From: Triangularia verruculosa
Lineage: Eukaryota > Ascomycota > Sordariomycetes > Sordariales > Podosporaceae
DNA: 12,799 nt
Direction: 5' to 3'
Assembly: GCA_033296885.1 (NCBI GenBank)
Contig: MU864138.1
Span: 1-12,799 of the forward strand
Shown here: piece by piece, positions 1-9,800 of the stretch
Layout: every line of letters begins with the position of its first letter
Position numbering within the stretch: the stretch's first letter is position 1
Notes under the pieces: model-generated
Databases searched by the model: none
Seen by the model: the letters and a program-made list of their open reading frames with translations, nothing else
Told to the model about the DNA's origin: nothing
Program-made: the position numbers and the translations under genes

Positions 1-1062
1 AATTTTATAGAGCTTTAGGCGGAAATCGTACGAAGTATTTAAGATAGTATAATATTTATTAAAGATAATCCGATTAAGCTGCTATTATATATAAAAGTAG
101 CTAATAAAATCCCGGAAGGTTTTAGTAGTAAAAGACTTAAGGGTAATTAAAATAATAGAGGTTATTATAACCTCCTTAGTAAACTAGATTATATAGGAGA
201 TCGAGGCTATATAATAGCGTCGTTTAATATCCTTTTATAAAGTTATAAAGGGGGAAATAATAATTATTATACCGTCCGGCGTATAATATATAGGAAGAAG
301 GAAGGTAAGGCTTTTCTTACTTTCTATTCTAACTATTTAAATAATAGGGCTAGCCCTTTATACGACCGTAAAAAGGGCTTTAAACTGCTTACCCCTAAAT
401 CTAAGATTTAAGTTTTTAAGTATTTAATATAACTTACTAGCTAAATTAATATTCTTTAAACGGGTAAGCCTTTTTTATTATATAATATATCGTTAATTAG
501 TAAATAAGTCGGCCTTAATTTTTTAAAAAGAAATTAAATCGTTTTAACTAAAAGTAAAAAATTAATACTAAGCCTAACTTAATTTCTAAAGACGTTCCTA
601 TTATACGGTATAACTTATTATTCCTTAATCGATCTTCCGAATATATATTAACCCTATAATCCTAATTAAATAGCTGATTTAAATAGTAATAATCCTATCG
701 AAGTTATCTAAGCTTTCCGTAAAACTATTACTAAAATCTAAACTATTCTAATTTTCGTACGATTCCTACCCTTTCTCTAATAAAATAGATTTAGGGAGGA
801 GGTAAGATAAAAACCGTCGTACAATACTAATCGAGATATACCTCTAGGACCGTATCCTAATCTTAATACTAAAGTGTTTTTTAATATAAACTTAAAGTAT
901 ACGACTAAACTTATTAGAGGACCATTGCCTTTACTCCTCCTTATACTAATTCCTAGGAAGCTCTATTTTTAAGGAATTAATTCCAATATTAAAAGTACTT
1001 TATATATACTTAATATCCTAAAAAAAGGTTATAAGTTAAATAGTTTTATTTAATTAGTACTA
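1..1062 (-). pseudogene. RIP-degraded RecQ/TLH-like helicase, helicase-core part (continues off left edge)
   Basis: Read on the minus strand with codons covering positions 3k+1 to 3k+3, this stretch follows fungal RecQ-type telomere-linked helicases through many RIP stops. In order: an Arg/Tyr-rich box near 811-876 (RIRS, stop, RYISIS), a GLIYIRKI box at 631-654, the Q-motif-like FRGKQ at 385-399, a ruined Walker A at 307-330 (RIESKKSL; Lys and Ser remain at 310-315, the glycine positions read Arg, Glu, Ser), motif Ia near 235-270, an ITLKSF motif Ib-like stretch near 125-145, and motif II at 49-60. Motif II reads NKYY where the family has DECH, which is four RIP-compatible changes. The product would have been an ATP-driven 3'-5' DNA helicase; this copy cannot be active. 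Helicase motifs III-VI would lie left of the window. Family assignment is by motif recognition only. Confidence 0.78.
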
Positions 1063-1108
1063 ACGTGCGTGATAAGCGAGCGCAACAGATAAGCGAGCGC
1101 AACACTTT
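1063..1108 (+). repeat. Left terminal inverted repeat of Fot1-like element
   Basis: Starts ACGTGCGTGATAAG directly after the TA at 1061-1062 and matches the reverse complement of 2878-2923 with one C/T mismatch. It contains two head-to-tail copies of the 17-mer GATAAGCGAGCGCAACA (1071-1087 and 1088-1104), plausible paired transposase-binding sites. Confidence 0.95.
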
Positions 1109-1160
1109 CCACGCATCGTACCACCTCCGCCTTCAACACTCATTTCCTCCACAATCTAAT

Positions 1161-2816
1161 ATAGTATCACCGTTAAATAAAGCACGATTAAATCTGGCTC
1201 TCTAAGCTCTTTAAAATAATAAAAAGCTAAGCTTGCGAGCTACAGCTAAGATCTATAACGTTAACTATATAACTCTCTTCCACCGACGCGCCGGCCGGCC
1301 TATACGATACGATATTCTAACTAATTTACGTAAACTTACCGATCTAGAGGAGCAAACGATTATTTAATATATAATTGAGCTCTATACGCGTGTATTTTAT
1401 CCTCGGCTTTATTACGTAGAAGATATAGCTAACCGATTGTTACGCGAACGCGACGCGCCGTTTGTTAGCGTACGATGGGCTTATAACTTCGTTAAATGTT
1501 AGTTAGAACTTCGGACGCGTTTTACGTATAAATATAACTATTAGAGGGCTAAATACGAGGATCTAAAGGTTATTGGCGAGTAGTTTACCTTTATATAGAA
1601 TATTAAGGTTAAATACAGTATTATGGATAACGATATCTATAATTTCGATGAGATTAGGTTTATAATAGGTATTATCTTCGCAGGTATAGTAATTATAATT
1701 TCTAATAACCGTAATAAGGTTAAATAGGCCTAGCTTAGTAATCGCGAATAGGCTATAGTTATTTAGGGAGTAAATACTTTAGGTTAGGTTATCCTACTAT
1801 TCATTATCTTAGCTAGGCAATATTACCTCGCTAATTGGTATTAAGAATATAGCCTTCCGGCCACCTAGCGCATTATAATAACCGATAATAGCTAGACTAC
1901 TAATAAGAAAGGTATAGATTAAATTCGGTACTTCGATTTCTATACGGTATTTCGTACGAAAGGTAAATATCGGCTGTTAATCCTTAACGGCTATAAAAGC
2001 TACTACTCCGAAGAATTCGAAACCTACTGTTAAAAATATAATATTATTATACTATATATACCTCCGTACTCCTTCTATATACTTCAGCTATTAGATATTA
2101 GCTATTTTGCGCCATTAAAGAAGGTATATAGCCGCTAAATTAAGCAGTTAATATAAATAAATATTATATATATTAGTAAATTGGAGTTTCTTTATGTATT
2201 TAGAGAAGCGTTTTTTACTTCGATTATAGAAAAGAATATCCAGGGAGGTTTTGCTGGAGCTAGCCTTATACCGTACGACCCGGAGAGGGTGCTTTCTAAG
2301 CTAGATGTACGTATTCGGACCTTAACATCCCCAGCCTCAAGCCTAATTACGGTACTACCTTAGGTCTCTCAAACGCTATACAACCCTCGAGAGGTCACCT
2401 TACAGTCAACGCTTATTAAAACTCGAATTTCCAACCATTAGGGCAGCTCTTTAACCTTAATACTAACCGCTATAGACTAATTTACTAAAGGAGTAATAAG
2501 TATAATGTACGAGGTGGCTCTTCTCCGTATAGAGGTCTCTTCGCTACGCAAAGCTAATAAGGAGCTTAGTAAAAGACGGAGAGCTAAAAAAACACGTGTG
2601 CGGCTTGGAGGGTCACTTACTGTATAAGAGGCATAGGATCTACTGGATTAGAAGGCTGTGGGTGAGCAGGTAGCCCAGGAAATACGACAAAGTGGTGGTG
2701 GTGCAGGGGGGTCTCGTACGAAGATTCGGTGCTGTGGTGTGTGCGGTAAGCCTGGCCATAATGCACGTACGTGCTAGGAAGCTGCAGAATCATCTGATTC
2801 ATCTGTTTCTAATTAA
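1161..2816 (+). pseudogene. Fot1/pogo-family transposase, inactivated by RIP
   Basis: One continuous frame of about 551 codons, normal for fungal pogo-type transposases, with no frameshift but many TAA/TAG stops. The likely start reads ATA at 1161 (a G-to-A change of ATG); this is inferred. Order: psq-type helix-turn-helix (about 1180-1300; KLSLRATAKIYNV, then a basic RRAGRP stretch), CENP-B-like DNA-binding region (about 1320-1500), DDE_1 catalytic domain, then a C-terminal tail. Catalytic positions: first Asp intact in NFDE (1647-1649); second Asp reads Asn in LLILNGYKS (1986-1988); third Asp intact in QLLDISYF (2094-2096). A coiled-coil-like, basic tail follows (about 2510-2600), then an intact CX2CX4HX4C zinc knuckle (2733-2774) and a Ser-rich end. 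The best-preserved piece without stops is 2181-2363. The stops and the missing second Asp mean it is dead. Confidence 0.9.
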
Positions 2817-2877
2817 GTTATTGTAGTTTCCTAGTGTTGTGGTTGTGTAATTAAGGATAGTTGTGGTAGGGTGTTAA

Positions 2878-2923
2878 AAAGTGTTGCGCTCGCTTGTCTG
2901 TTGCGCTCGCTTATCACGCACGT
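2878..2923 (-). repeat. Right terminal inverted repeat of Fot1-like element
   Basis: Inverted copy of 1063-1108, ending ATCACGCACGT before the TA at 2924-2925. It also has the doubled 17-mer (2882-2898 and 2899-2915); the inner copy differs by one transition, the only mismatch between the two ends. Confidence 0.95.
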
Positions 2924-4285
2924 TATAATAAAAGATAAAAAAGATAAATTAATTAAAAGTACCGTACAATATTAATCCCTAACTCCTTAAGAAGAAAATA
3001 ATAAATAACTTTTAACTTATTAATATAATTTAGCCCTTTATAATAGTATAGTATAATAGTAACTATCTTATATTAAATAAAAAGATTCCTTATACCGCCG
3101 AATAAAGTATTATAAAACTTTAAATTTAAAAGTTCTATCGTATAGCTTAGTAGCCTACTTAAAAAATAAATAGTAATAAAAAAAGGCCCTCTAAAATAAT
3201 CGACCCGCCTCAAGTATAACTCTACCTTTATTATATAAAACTAATAAAAGTATAATCCAATATCTTTTAATTAAAAAGCCCTAAGTTTTTTATTTAAAAA
3301 AATCCGCTATATAATCTAATCCTTATAACTATAAAGCCAATTATTCCGGCCTTTAATAAAAAAAAATATCCTATATCGTCCTCCCTAATTATATCCAATA
3401 ATTTATCTTAAAAAGCTTTAAAAAAAAAAGTCTTTAATATAATTAAGAAAGACCAGCTTTTAGATCGTATAATCAATCTACTTAACTAATATATATAATA
3501 TTTTAGCGAAACTATTAATAGTAAAGGAGATATTTTAATATATAACTTTAATACCGTCGAAAGCTAAATACCCTTATAATAATATTTCGCTATTAATTTT
3601 AAAACCGTATAATCTAAACTCCAAGATCTAATCCATTAATATAAACTACTTATCCTTATAAAGTCTAATTATAAAGTGTAAAACCTTAGCTCGTACAATA
3701 TTAAAAAGCCTATCTACATTCCCTTTATCGTCGGTAACTTTATAGAGAGACTATTATACTACAAAAGCCCAGCCCAATATAATTATATTAGATAATATCC
3801 CAGTATAATCGGACGGTAATAATTATTTACTATCCTCTCTTAATCCTAAATTAACTAAAATAGAGAGGAGGGGGCTTTTATAAATTAAATTAAGTAGTAG
3901 ATAGTCGAGAAAAAGAATAATAAAATTTAATAGAGTTCGATCTAATTTCTATTATATAATATCCTCTTTATTAATAAATACTATTATTATAATATTAAAT
4001 CGCTTAATTACTTTATTTAATAATTATTTTTATCGAAAGGTAAATGAAAATCTAGGCCGGTCCTTTTCCTCTTAAATAACTATATAAAAAAGGTATTTAA
4101 AGATTCTTTTTTAAATAAGAGTATATTTCTCTATTATACAACATTTTAATTTAAATCTAAAAGGCTATCTTAGCTTTTTATCGACCGACTTTTTATTTAT
4201 TTTAAAAAAAATAGTAATTCTAATATCGTACGTTAGTTAGCTAATTATGTCGAAAGTAATATTATAAATATAATTTTAGGCTACT
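2924..4285 (-). pseudogene. RIP-degraded RecQ/TLH-like helicase, N-terminal half
   Basis: This is the upstream half of the same minus-strand gene, cut off from the helicase core by the Fot1 element. Characteristic pieces of the region ahead of the helicase in fungal TLH/RecQ proteins are visible: VELYLRRVDYF near 3200-3235, IELLNLKFYNT near 3105-3138, GGIRNLFI near 3075-3099, YYKGLNYINKLKVIYYFLLK near 2985-3042. Further upstream lie VTDDKGNVDRLFNIVRAKVL (about 3680-3740) and ILEFRLYGFKINSE (about 3590-3630). Removing the 1861-bp transposon and one TA (1863 bp, divisible by three) keeps the frame continuous with 1-1062. The frame slips at two A-runs (3358-3366 and 3420-3429) that compensate each other. 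Beyond about 4090 the frame is ambiguous and I recognise nothing. The 5' end is lost: an LTR starts at 4286. Stops are TAA/TAG, typical of RIP. Confidence 0.72.
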
Positions 4286-4419
4286 TGTCACGGTCCTGAC
4301 ATAGGTGGGGCGCGGGGCGCACCACCAGCCAATTATTAGCACAGAACGATAACTAGTAGGAGTTGGATCACCAGTGGATACCGGTGATCCAGCGGAGCCA
4401 ATCAGGAGGACAGGACAAG

Positions 4420-4522
4420 TGCTTAGTATGCTTAGGTACTAAGCAGAGTGAGTAGAATGCTTAGTATGCTCAGGGATTGAGTAGAGTGCTTAGTATGTTT
4501 AGCTATTAAGTAGACTGAGTAT
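4420..4522 (+). repeat. Triplicated motif inside the 5' LTR
   Basis: Three imperfect direct copies of a 29-38 bp unit start TGCTTAGTATG (4420, 4458, 4487), just upstream of the TATA-like motif. Each has a complementary tail, so each could fold as a hairpin. The 3' LTR has the same array at 11442-11543 with identical spacing. The position suggests an enhancer-like array, by inference. Confidence 0.7.
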
Positions 4523-4534
4523 AGTAAAGAGAGG

Positions 4535-4544
4535 TCTATATATA
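4535..4544 (+). promoter_or_regulatory. TATA-like element of the LTR promoter
   Basis: TCTATATATA followed by CGGAGG, conserved in both LTRs (second copy about 11559-11566), placed after the repeat array and about 190 bp before the LTR end, as expected for a U3/R boundary. Function is inferred from position. Confidence 0.45.
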
Positions 4545-4732
4545 CGGAGGAACTAGCTGGTGTAGATAGATAATTCCGCAGTATATAATATAAGTTACAA
4601 TCGTTAATATTTTAGCTATTATAATTAAGATAAGCTATTATTATATATTATTTAACTATATCGAACTAGGATTATTTAGAAGTACCTTCAACTAATATCC
4701 CTTTTAAAGGTTCTAGATAGGGGTTCGTTACA

Positions 4733-4790
4733 CGTTATATACTTACTTTAACTCTATTATAGATAAGTTAAAGATTACCTTATTACTATT
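4733..4790 (+). other. Leader between 5' LTR and gag; no recognisable primer-binding site
   Basis: The bases after the LTR read CGTTATATACTTAC. They do not begin with the TGG complementary to a tRNA CCA end, either because RIP erased it or because priming was different. Nothing else is recognised here. Confidence 0.4.
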
Positions 4791-6887
4791 ATAGCCGACT
4801 AAAAGAACGTTTGTATAGGCGGTATTTCCGCTACTATATTTACCGATAGATAGGCCGCTATACCGGAACTTAGTACTCTCGACTAGCTTTTCGTACGTAT
4901 TAAGGAGCTCGAGGAAAGAGCCTAGTAGACCGAGGATTAGATCTTCGCCGTCGGCGGAGGGAAGAAGTATATAGTTAAGTTCCCGGTACCGGAGCGTTAT
5001 AGTAAAGGGAAGGGAGAGCTTAGAGGGTTTTTAATTTAACTTAAGACTTATTTTCGGCATTACCTAGATATATTTTTTATAGAAGAGTTTAAGGTATTAT
5101 TCGCCGTATTTAGGCTTAAGGATAGAGTACTAATATAGTTCGAACCGGTTATAAACGACTATTACGAGACGAAGGCCGATAACCGTAAAGATATTACGGT
5201 CGAGTATTTTCGTAGTTACTAGAGGTTCGAAGCTAAGATTAAAGAAGTATTTAAGGAATACGACGAGGTACGGTGTGCTTAGGAGCGACTCGTAGGACTG
5301 CGGTAGATTTGTTTAGTAGCCGATTACGTTACTTTATTTAAGACTAATAATTTATGTAGCGAGATTAACGATAAGGGGTTAATATAGCTGTTCTATAATG
5401 GTTTTAAGGAAGAAGTAAAGGACGAGTTATATAAGGAGGAGAGATCCGATATGGTGGATAAGTATATCGCTATAGCTATATATATCGACGATCGATAGTT
5501 TTAGTATTGTAAAAAGAAAAAGGGTATCCGAGGATTATAGGGCACCTACCGTTTAAACGATAAGAAGAGACGATAGTACTTTAGTACTAGTTACTCCGAA
5601 ATTACCTACGTAGGGCCTATAGAAGTCGACGCGGTTTAACGGTAAGTATTTTAGGGCTAGGGCTAGGGTAAGGGTAACTTTAAGTGTTTTAATTGTGGGA
5701 AGATAGGTTACTTTAAGAAGGATTATCGGGTACTTAGGTAACTTAAGTGGAAGAAGGAGGTTATAGTAGCTACTATATCGGGAGGTGCGAGGGTTATCGA
5801 GATTGTAGTAGTTGAATGTAAAGAGGAAGATTATTAGTTCGAAGAGAGACGGCCGGTAGAGTATTAGTTCTAGGAATTTACGGAAGATCTAGAACGGTTT
5901 AAGGATGAATATTAAGAGGTGAATGTATAGTTCCGGGAGCTGTAGGAATAATTGGTATAGATAGTTATAGAGGTAACTAGGTATTCGAACCTGGTATTAT
6001 TTAACGGACCTATGCGGTGGGTTACGTTAGAAATTAAATATAAGTAGTATTGTAGTATAGTATTATAGCGGACCTACGGAATAAGTAAGTTTATATTTAA
6101 GAGTTGGGAAGAGTTTTAGGAGGATAAAAAGATCGCTAGTATAGGGCTTACGTAGAAGCTTAGATAAGTACTTTAGTACCGGTAGTATAAGCTACGTAAG
6201 GGAGATACGGTATAGTTATATTCTAAATCCTTAAAATATAGGAGGATGCTTTAGTTTTAGTATATTATATACGGTTATATAGAGTACTACTAAAGTAAAG
6301 CTCTCCGAGGATACTAGCTAGTACGGTAGGTGGGAAAGAACGGGAATCCTAGGCCGGTTATAAAGATTATGGCTAGGTGGAGTCGATAATAGGAAGAATT
6401 AAAGGATTATTTCTTATAGAAGTAGGGAGACTTAGTGGGATTAGAGGAGGAACTCTAGGTTATATAGTTTATACCTAGGTATACGAAATACTGCCTCGAA
6501 TAGGTAATAGACTAGGGAAAAAATACCGCCGACGAAAGAAAATTCGGATTAACGTAGTATAAAAGTCCGGATTACGCCTTTTACCTATAAATAAAGGCTA
6601 AATAGTACTACGAAATTAAGGCCGAGGCCGGAGCCGAGGAGCGAAGGGTATGTAATAAGAGGAGGATTCGATAAAGTGTTAAAGACGGAAGGTAGGAAGA
6701 GGCTTAGAAGTAATAGTTAACCGAGTTTATATTACTAATTAACTTAAAGTAAGAGGACGCTCTTAAAATACAATAATATTTAAGAAATAACTTACGGCCC
6801 TTCGCGGGGGCCGTTAACCTTTAGGGGATTACGAATAGTACTGTTAGAAATACTAAAAGAAAAAGAAAGTATAAAATAACGACCTAA
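4791..6887 (+). pseudogene. Gypsy gag, inactivated by RIP, with a long C-terminal extension
   Basis: One frame runs about 700 codons interrupted only by RIP-type stops. The start is uncertain: ATA at 4791 (ATAGCCGAC) may be a former ATG. Visible parts: a charged, coiled-coil-like segment (KELEER near 4902-4919), the retrotransposon gag domain (about 5010-5500, with GFL, FEPVINDYY, LFYNGFKEEVKDEL), a basic linker, then a zinc knuckle at 5685-5726. The knuckle keeps both Cys of CFNCGK, but its His (5709) and last Cys (5724) read Tyr. The frame then continues about 385 codons beyond the knuckle, including GPMRWVTLEIKYK near 6009-6047 and a basic end (KRKRKYK) near 6855. Many Gypsy gags end soon after the knuckle, so the extension is unusual. 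I do not recognise its fold. Confidence 0.85.
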
Positions 6888-6889
6888 TA

Positions 6890-9800
6890 TTAATTAATAA
6901 GGTCGCTATTATATAAGGCGGAGATAGAAAGAAAGATAAGCGTCTCTAGATTATAATATATTAGAAAGAGCTTTAAGTATTAGTATTAGTAGATAAAGAT
7001 ACGGAAGTTAATTTAATTTTACTATAATTTATATACTAAACTAGAATACTATAGAAAGAAAAGAAGAAATAAGTTATTATTAAAGGATTATTTAGAACTT
7101 AGAGAATCTATAAAAAAACGTTACCCTTAAATATTATAGTTAAAGAGAAAACAACCTTAGTTATATTCGATATTATAAATATAGGATTATTAAAGGATAT
7201 AATCCTCGGGCACTTATAATATAAGGACTATAACCTAGATATCGATTAAAGGGATAGTAGCTACCTACGATTAAAAGAACCTTAAAAGTATTTAGCTAAT
7301 AATAGAAGATTAGGGGCACGATTAAAATAGTATACGGAATAAGTACCCTCTACGGCACTACTATAAAGAGTATAAGAAATAATAGTATACTCCGTTAATA
7401 TAAACAGTAGGATTAAAAAAGTAAGGTTAATAACGTTAGTAGAAATATCGGAGGTTAATAAATACACCTACTATAATAACGTAAAAAAAGGCAAAAAAAA
7501 GGCAGTACTAGTAGAATATTAAGGATATCTAGCCTTTACAGTTAAATATTTAAAAGGACTTCTAAAGTAAGGACCGTAGGACTATAAAATTAAGTTAAAA
7601 AAAGGAGCTAAGCTACGGCTATTTAAAGTCTACTATATTAATAATAAGCAAAGTAAAAAATTACGGAAGTATTTAAACGAAAATTTAAAGAAGGGATATA
7701 TTAAAGAGTCTATATTATTAATAGGATACCCTATATTTTTTATACCGAAGAAAAATAATAACTTACAATTATATATAAATTACCGCTAACTAAATAATAA
7801 AACGGTAAAAAACAATTACCCGCTACTATTAATATCTAAATTATAAAGTTAATTAATTAAAGTATAATAGTTTATATACTTAAATATATTTATTAAGTAT
7901 ACCTATATACGGATTAAAAAAAAAAATAAATAGAAAATAGTATTTTATATACCCTATAATTATTTCGAATATCTTATAATACTATTTAAGCTTACTAATA
8001 CACCCGCGACGTTCCAATCTCTCGTCGACCACATAATCCGGAAGTACCTTAATAAAATAGTAGTATACTATCTCAACGACGTTCTTATCTACTTACGCAC
8101 TTTAAAAGAGTATAAGCGCTACGTATAAAAGATATTCGACGTACTATATAAAACCGGACTTTCAGTAAATAAAGAAAAAAGCGAGTTCTATATATAGAAA
8201 ATAATATATCTAAAATATTTAATATCGCTAAGTAAAGTTTATATAGAACTTAAGAAAATTATAGTAATTAAGGATTAACCTACGCCGTAATTATAAATAT
8301 ACGTTAAGGAGTTTTTAAGATTTATTAATTTCTATCGGATATTTATCCAGAGGTACGCGGACATTACACGCCCACTCAACTACTTAACCAAAAAGGACGT
8401 AGAGTTCCGGTAAGGGTAAGAAGAAAAGCAGGCCTTTTAAGAGCTAAAAAAGGCTATTTTAAAGAACCCGGTACTTAAATTGCCAGACCCTAATCGACCG
8501 TTCGAGGTCGAGGTTAATGTATTAGATTATACGATTAAAAGATAATTAAGCTAGTAAGACGAGGACGGAAAGCTATACCCGGTAGCCTTCTTTTCGAAGA
8601 AGCTAAAAAAGGCTCGTTAAAACTACTTAATCTATAATAAAAAATTACTCGCTATTATCGAAGCGTTTAAAAAGTAAAGGCTATACTTTAATAGTACTAA
8701 CTACGAAATATAAGTCTATACGGATTATAAGAACCTACGATACTTTACTATTATAAAGGTCCTTAATATATAGTAAACCCGATAATTAAAGTTTCTTTCG
8801 GAATTTAATTTCCAAATTAACTATAAAAAAAGTTCGGAGAACGCTAAAGTAAACGTACTTAGCCGGCAAGCCGATTACTATAAGGATATACCTAGGGAGT
8901 TACTACTATTACTTAAGGAGACGCCGGAAGGCACCCTTAAATATCTACTTTAACCGTAAATAAAATATTACATAGTATATCGTAAATAAACCACTTTTAA
9001 TAAATATTAAAGAAAAATAAATAACGATATTATAGAGTAATACTAACAAGAAAAGCTAGAACCGTAAAGTATTTAAAAGGATAATTAAGGACGATTATAG
9101 TATAAAAACCGGGCCTATATAAAGCTAGGTACTAGGAAGATATTAATAATAGAAATCTATAGGTCGAAGTTCGGAGGATATATAAGTATTACTAAAACTA
9201 TAGAAAAAATCAAATAATACTTTAATTAACTAAAAATTAAAGACAACGTTAAGGAAGCTATTTAATTATATTATATATACGAGAAAACTAAGGTTACGAA
9301 GTATAAACCTTATAGATTTCTAGAGCTACTATTAATAATAGAATAATTATAGAGTTTAGTTATAATAAACTTTATTACTAAGTTACTAGAGTCCAGGGAT
9401 ACGGTAACCGGCGTTAAATACGATAGTATATTAACGGTAATCGATAAACTTACTAAATAAATATACTTCTTACTTTATAAGGAAACCTAATCGGTAAAGT
9501 AATTAAGGAATATAGTACTATAATATATTATATTAATATATATATAACTAAGGAAGTTTATTACGGACCGCGATACTAAATTCGTATCGAAGTTTTAAAA
9601 AGCGTTAATAATAAGATTAAGGGTAAAAAGTAAAGCGTCTTCGGCCTACCACCCTTAAATAGACGGTCAAACGGAACGGCTTAACCAAATCGTAGAACAG
9701 TATCTACGGAATTACATTAATTTCGAATAAAACGACTAGGTTAAATTATTACCTACAATATAGTTAGTATATAATATATCGCTAATAAAGACGACGAAAG

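Larger units (their letters stand above)
1063..2923 (+). mobile_element. Fot1/pogo-type (Tc1/mariner superfamily) DNA transposon, full length, RIP-inactivated
   Basis: The element is 1861 bp, bounded by 46-bp inverted repeats and flanked by TA on both sides (1061-1062 and 2924-2925), the target duplication expected for Tc1/mariner elements. It carries a single transposase reading frame in the forward direction. It splits the TLH-like helicase relic: the helicase frame continues on both sides, so the insertion is younger than that gene. The interior from about 1300 to 2330 is strongly RIP-mutated. The ends and the last 500 bp are far less so. Confidence 0.93.
4286..4732 (+). repeat. 5' LTR of Gypsy element
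   Basis: 447 bp, TGTCACGG...TTCGTTACA, the same length as the 3' LTR. All differences I noticed between the two LTRs are transitions, and each copy has private ones, as expected of RIP acting on both. It holds a TATA-like TCTATATATA at 4535-4544 (likely promoter) and three direct repeats beginning at 4420, 4458 and 4487. The last 130 bp are much more AT-shifted than in the 3' copy. Confidence 0.95.

Noticed and set aside
1..1062. A plus-strand gene in frame 1, which has relatively few stops
   Set aside because: The antisense of the same codons carries ordered RecQ motifs; the sparse plus-strand stops are a by-product.
2181..2363. A separate 60-codon plus-strand gene
   Set aside because: It is the stop-free piece of the Fot1 transposase frame, beginning at TTG, not an independent gene.
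2617..2802. Minus-strand open frame of 61 codons
   Set aside because: It lies antisense to the well-preserved C-terminal tail and zinc knuckle of the Fot1 transposase; a shadow frame.
250..3830. ACCGTCCGG near 272-280 and CGGACGGT near 3811-3818 as terminal repeats of a larger element
   Set aside because: The match is short, lacks flanking duplications, and both sites lie inside the same helicase reading frame.
4420..4522. CRISPR-like repeat array
   Set aside because: Only three imperfect copies with no spacers of constant length, inside a eukaryotic LTR.
7282..7467. Minus-strand open frame of 61 codons
   Set aside because: Antisense to the Gypsy pol region between protease and RT, low complexity (Ile/Leu/Tyr), no start context.
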